NCBI RefSeq assembly: GCF_002078875.1 | Contig: NC_034414.1 | Coordinates: 28,259,638-28,323,637, forward strand | From: Numida meleagris | Taxonomy: Eukaryota > Chordata > Aves > Galliformes > Numididae | Reading direction: 5' to 3' | DNA: 64,000 bases | In this document: positions 62,901 to 64,000 of the stretch, piece after piece | Layout of the letters: each line of letters begins with the position of its first letter | Numbering within the stretch: the stretch's first letter is position 1 | Position numbers and translations under genes: made by a program | The notes under the pieces: model-generated | Told to the model about the DNA's origin: nothing | What the model saw: the letters and a program-made list of their open reading frames with translations, nothing else | Database searches by the model: none

Positions 62901-64000
62901 TGCACTAGCACACTGCAGGCATCACCCAGCCAGGACAAGGAGCCTTCCAGCGGGCCTTCTGGAAGTCATTAGTTCCCCCCCCCCCTCCCCGCTCCCTCCT
63001 CACATCTCCCTTGCAGGTGCGTCAACATGAAAAAAGCCACTCAGGCTCCGAGGACTTTGTGGTCCAATGTAGTCGGCGCATTTGTATGGCAGTACCATTC
63101 TTTGCCCTGCGAGAAAGCCTGTCCCACGCACAGACAGCTGGAAGCAACTCTGACCCCCGTGACACAATTCAAAGCCTCCTCTGTTTGGCTTTTTGATTCC
63201 TGATTGACACATTCACTGCCAGGCGGAGATAAATGCTGCTGAGAGGACAATGTTCATCTGCTCTGACTATTCTTGTGAGGGACTTTTTCAGAATAATAAA
63301 CAAAAAACATTGGTGCACTTAAGTGTCTGAATAGAGCTGGAGATAGACAGAGAGCAACTGGAGTGCTTTACAGAGGCTGGCAAGTCGATTGAAGAGTTAA
63401 TTGTCTGGGTGTACAATGAGTTTATTCTGACTGCAAACAAAGAGCTCTCTCTTCCTGCTCCTGGTCCTTCAAAAGAAAACGTGTCAAAAAGGCCTGGAGC
63501 AGCACTCTGTGTTAACAGCGCTGCTCTGGTCTCTGGGATTTCGCAGCTTTAAAATTGTAGAATCCCAAGATTGAGATAGTATCTCTGTAAAATCTCATGT
63601 TCTTATTTACTGCCTGACTTCTCAAGCTACTTCTACAGCAATTAGCCAAAAGAAACCTGCCCTCTTCTTATTCTTTACAGCTATCAGCAATCAGCTCTCT
63701 TTGAACAATAAAGGCACAGCAAGAAACTACCCTTCAGACACAGTGCTGGGGACACCTTCCTCAGAATGAGATCCAGCTTTATATTATTTCAATTGTTTCA
63801 TTTAACAGGACTCCATTTAAACAAAGCAAGTTGCCCTAAATGTCTTGTACTTGGGAAGATACAGAATCCCAGTCCGCATCTGGACCTGCATTTCAGAGCT
63901 TGCACTGTAACAGGTCAAACCAACACAATGTCCAAACATACCCCCTGCCTCTGGGAAAGTTCAGATCCAGATTCAGATTTGAACTTTGCAGGTTGAACCA

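Larger units (their letters stand above)
57188..64000 (-). other. SMOC1: SMOC1 intron (partial, continues past the window)
   Basis: No CWCV-encoding exon could be found on the minus strand here, so the first thyroglobulin exon lies beyond the edge. The stretch holds a 35-base candidate exon at 57626-57660, a CR1 fragment at 59228-59456 and a T18 tract at 58838-58855. It also holds a GT-rich tract near 59803-59822 and a T31 tract at 59870-59900. A well-formed stretch at 63000-63480 may be conserved non-coding DNA. Confidence 0.8.

Overview
The window is vertebrate nuclear DNA, almost certainly from a bird and probably a galliform such as chicken. The support is that every interspersed repeat recognised belongs to the CR1 LINE family, several with the typical AATCATAG-type 3' tail, with no Alu/B1-type SINE or L1 noticed. 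The spliced proteins are also very close to vertebrate SLC8A3 and SMOC1. These two genes are convergent neighbours on human 14q24, so the segment is probably the corresponding part of avian chromosome 5 (inference; no search was run).

Layout. Bases 1-3130 hold the last two coding exons and the 3' UTR of SLC8A3 (sodium/calcium exchanger NCX3) on the plus strand. Bases 3131-9904 are intergenic, with a short CR1 piece near 5.2 kb and a very old CR1/L3-like relic at 6.9-8.0 kb. From about 9.9 kb to the right edge lies the 3' two thirds of SMOC1 (secreted SPARC-related modular calcium-binding protein 1) on the minus strand. Seven coding exon segments were placed by reading frame, splice sites and phase: 13315-13331, 20032-20279, 29910-30015, 33506-33588, 34459-34651, 52719-52799 and 57131-57187. 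All junction phases agree and together they encode about 260 C-terminal residues: the linker, the second thyroglobulin type-1 domain and the EF-hand calcium-binding domain. The 5' exons of both genes lie outside the window.

The rest is intron, including an 18 kb intron at 34652-52718. It carries CR1 copies of different ages; the largest, at 48.8-50.3 kb, keeps a broken reverse transcriptase. There are also simple repeats and a few stretches that look like conserved non-coding or regulatory DNA by eye. Most open reading frames here are chance frames.

No new biological system was found. The most useful observations are splicing details of SMOC1: a tandem NAGNAG acceptor at the last exon, a tandem donor 4 bases apart after the 83-base exon, a 35-base candidate poison exon, and two adjacent frame-neutral linker exons. 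A Gly-to-Ser difference in the SLC8A3 alpha-2 repeat is also noted.
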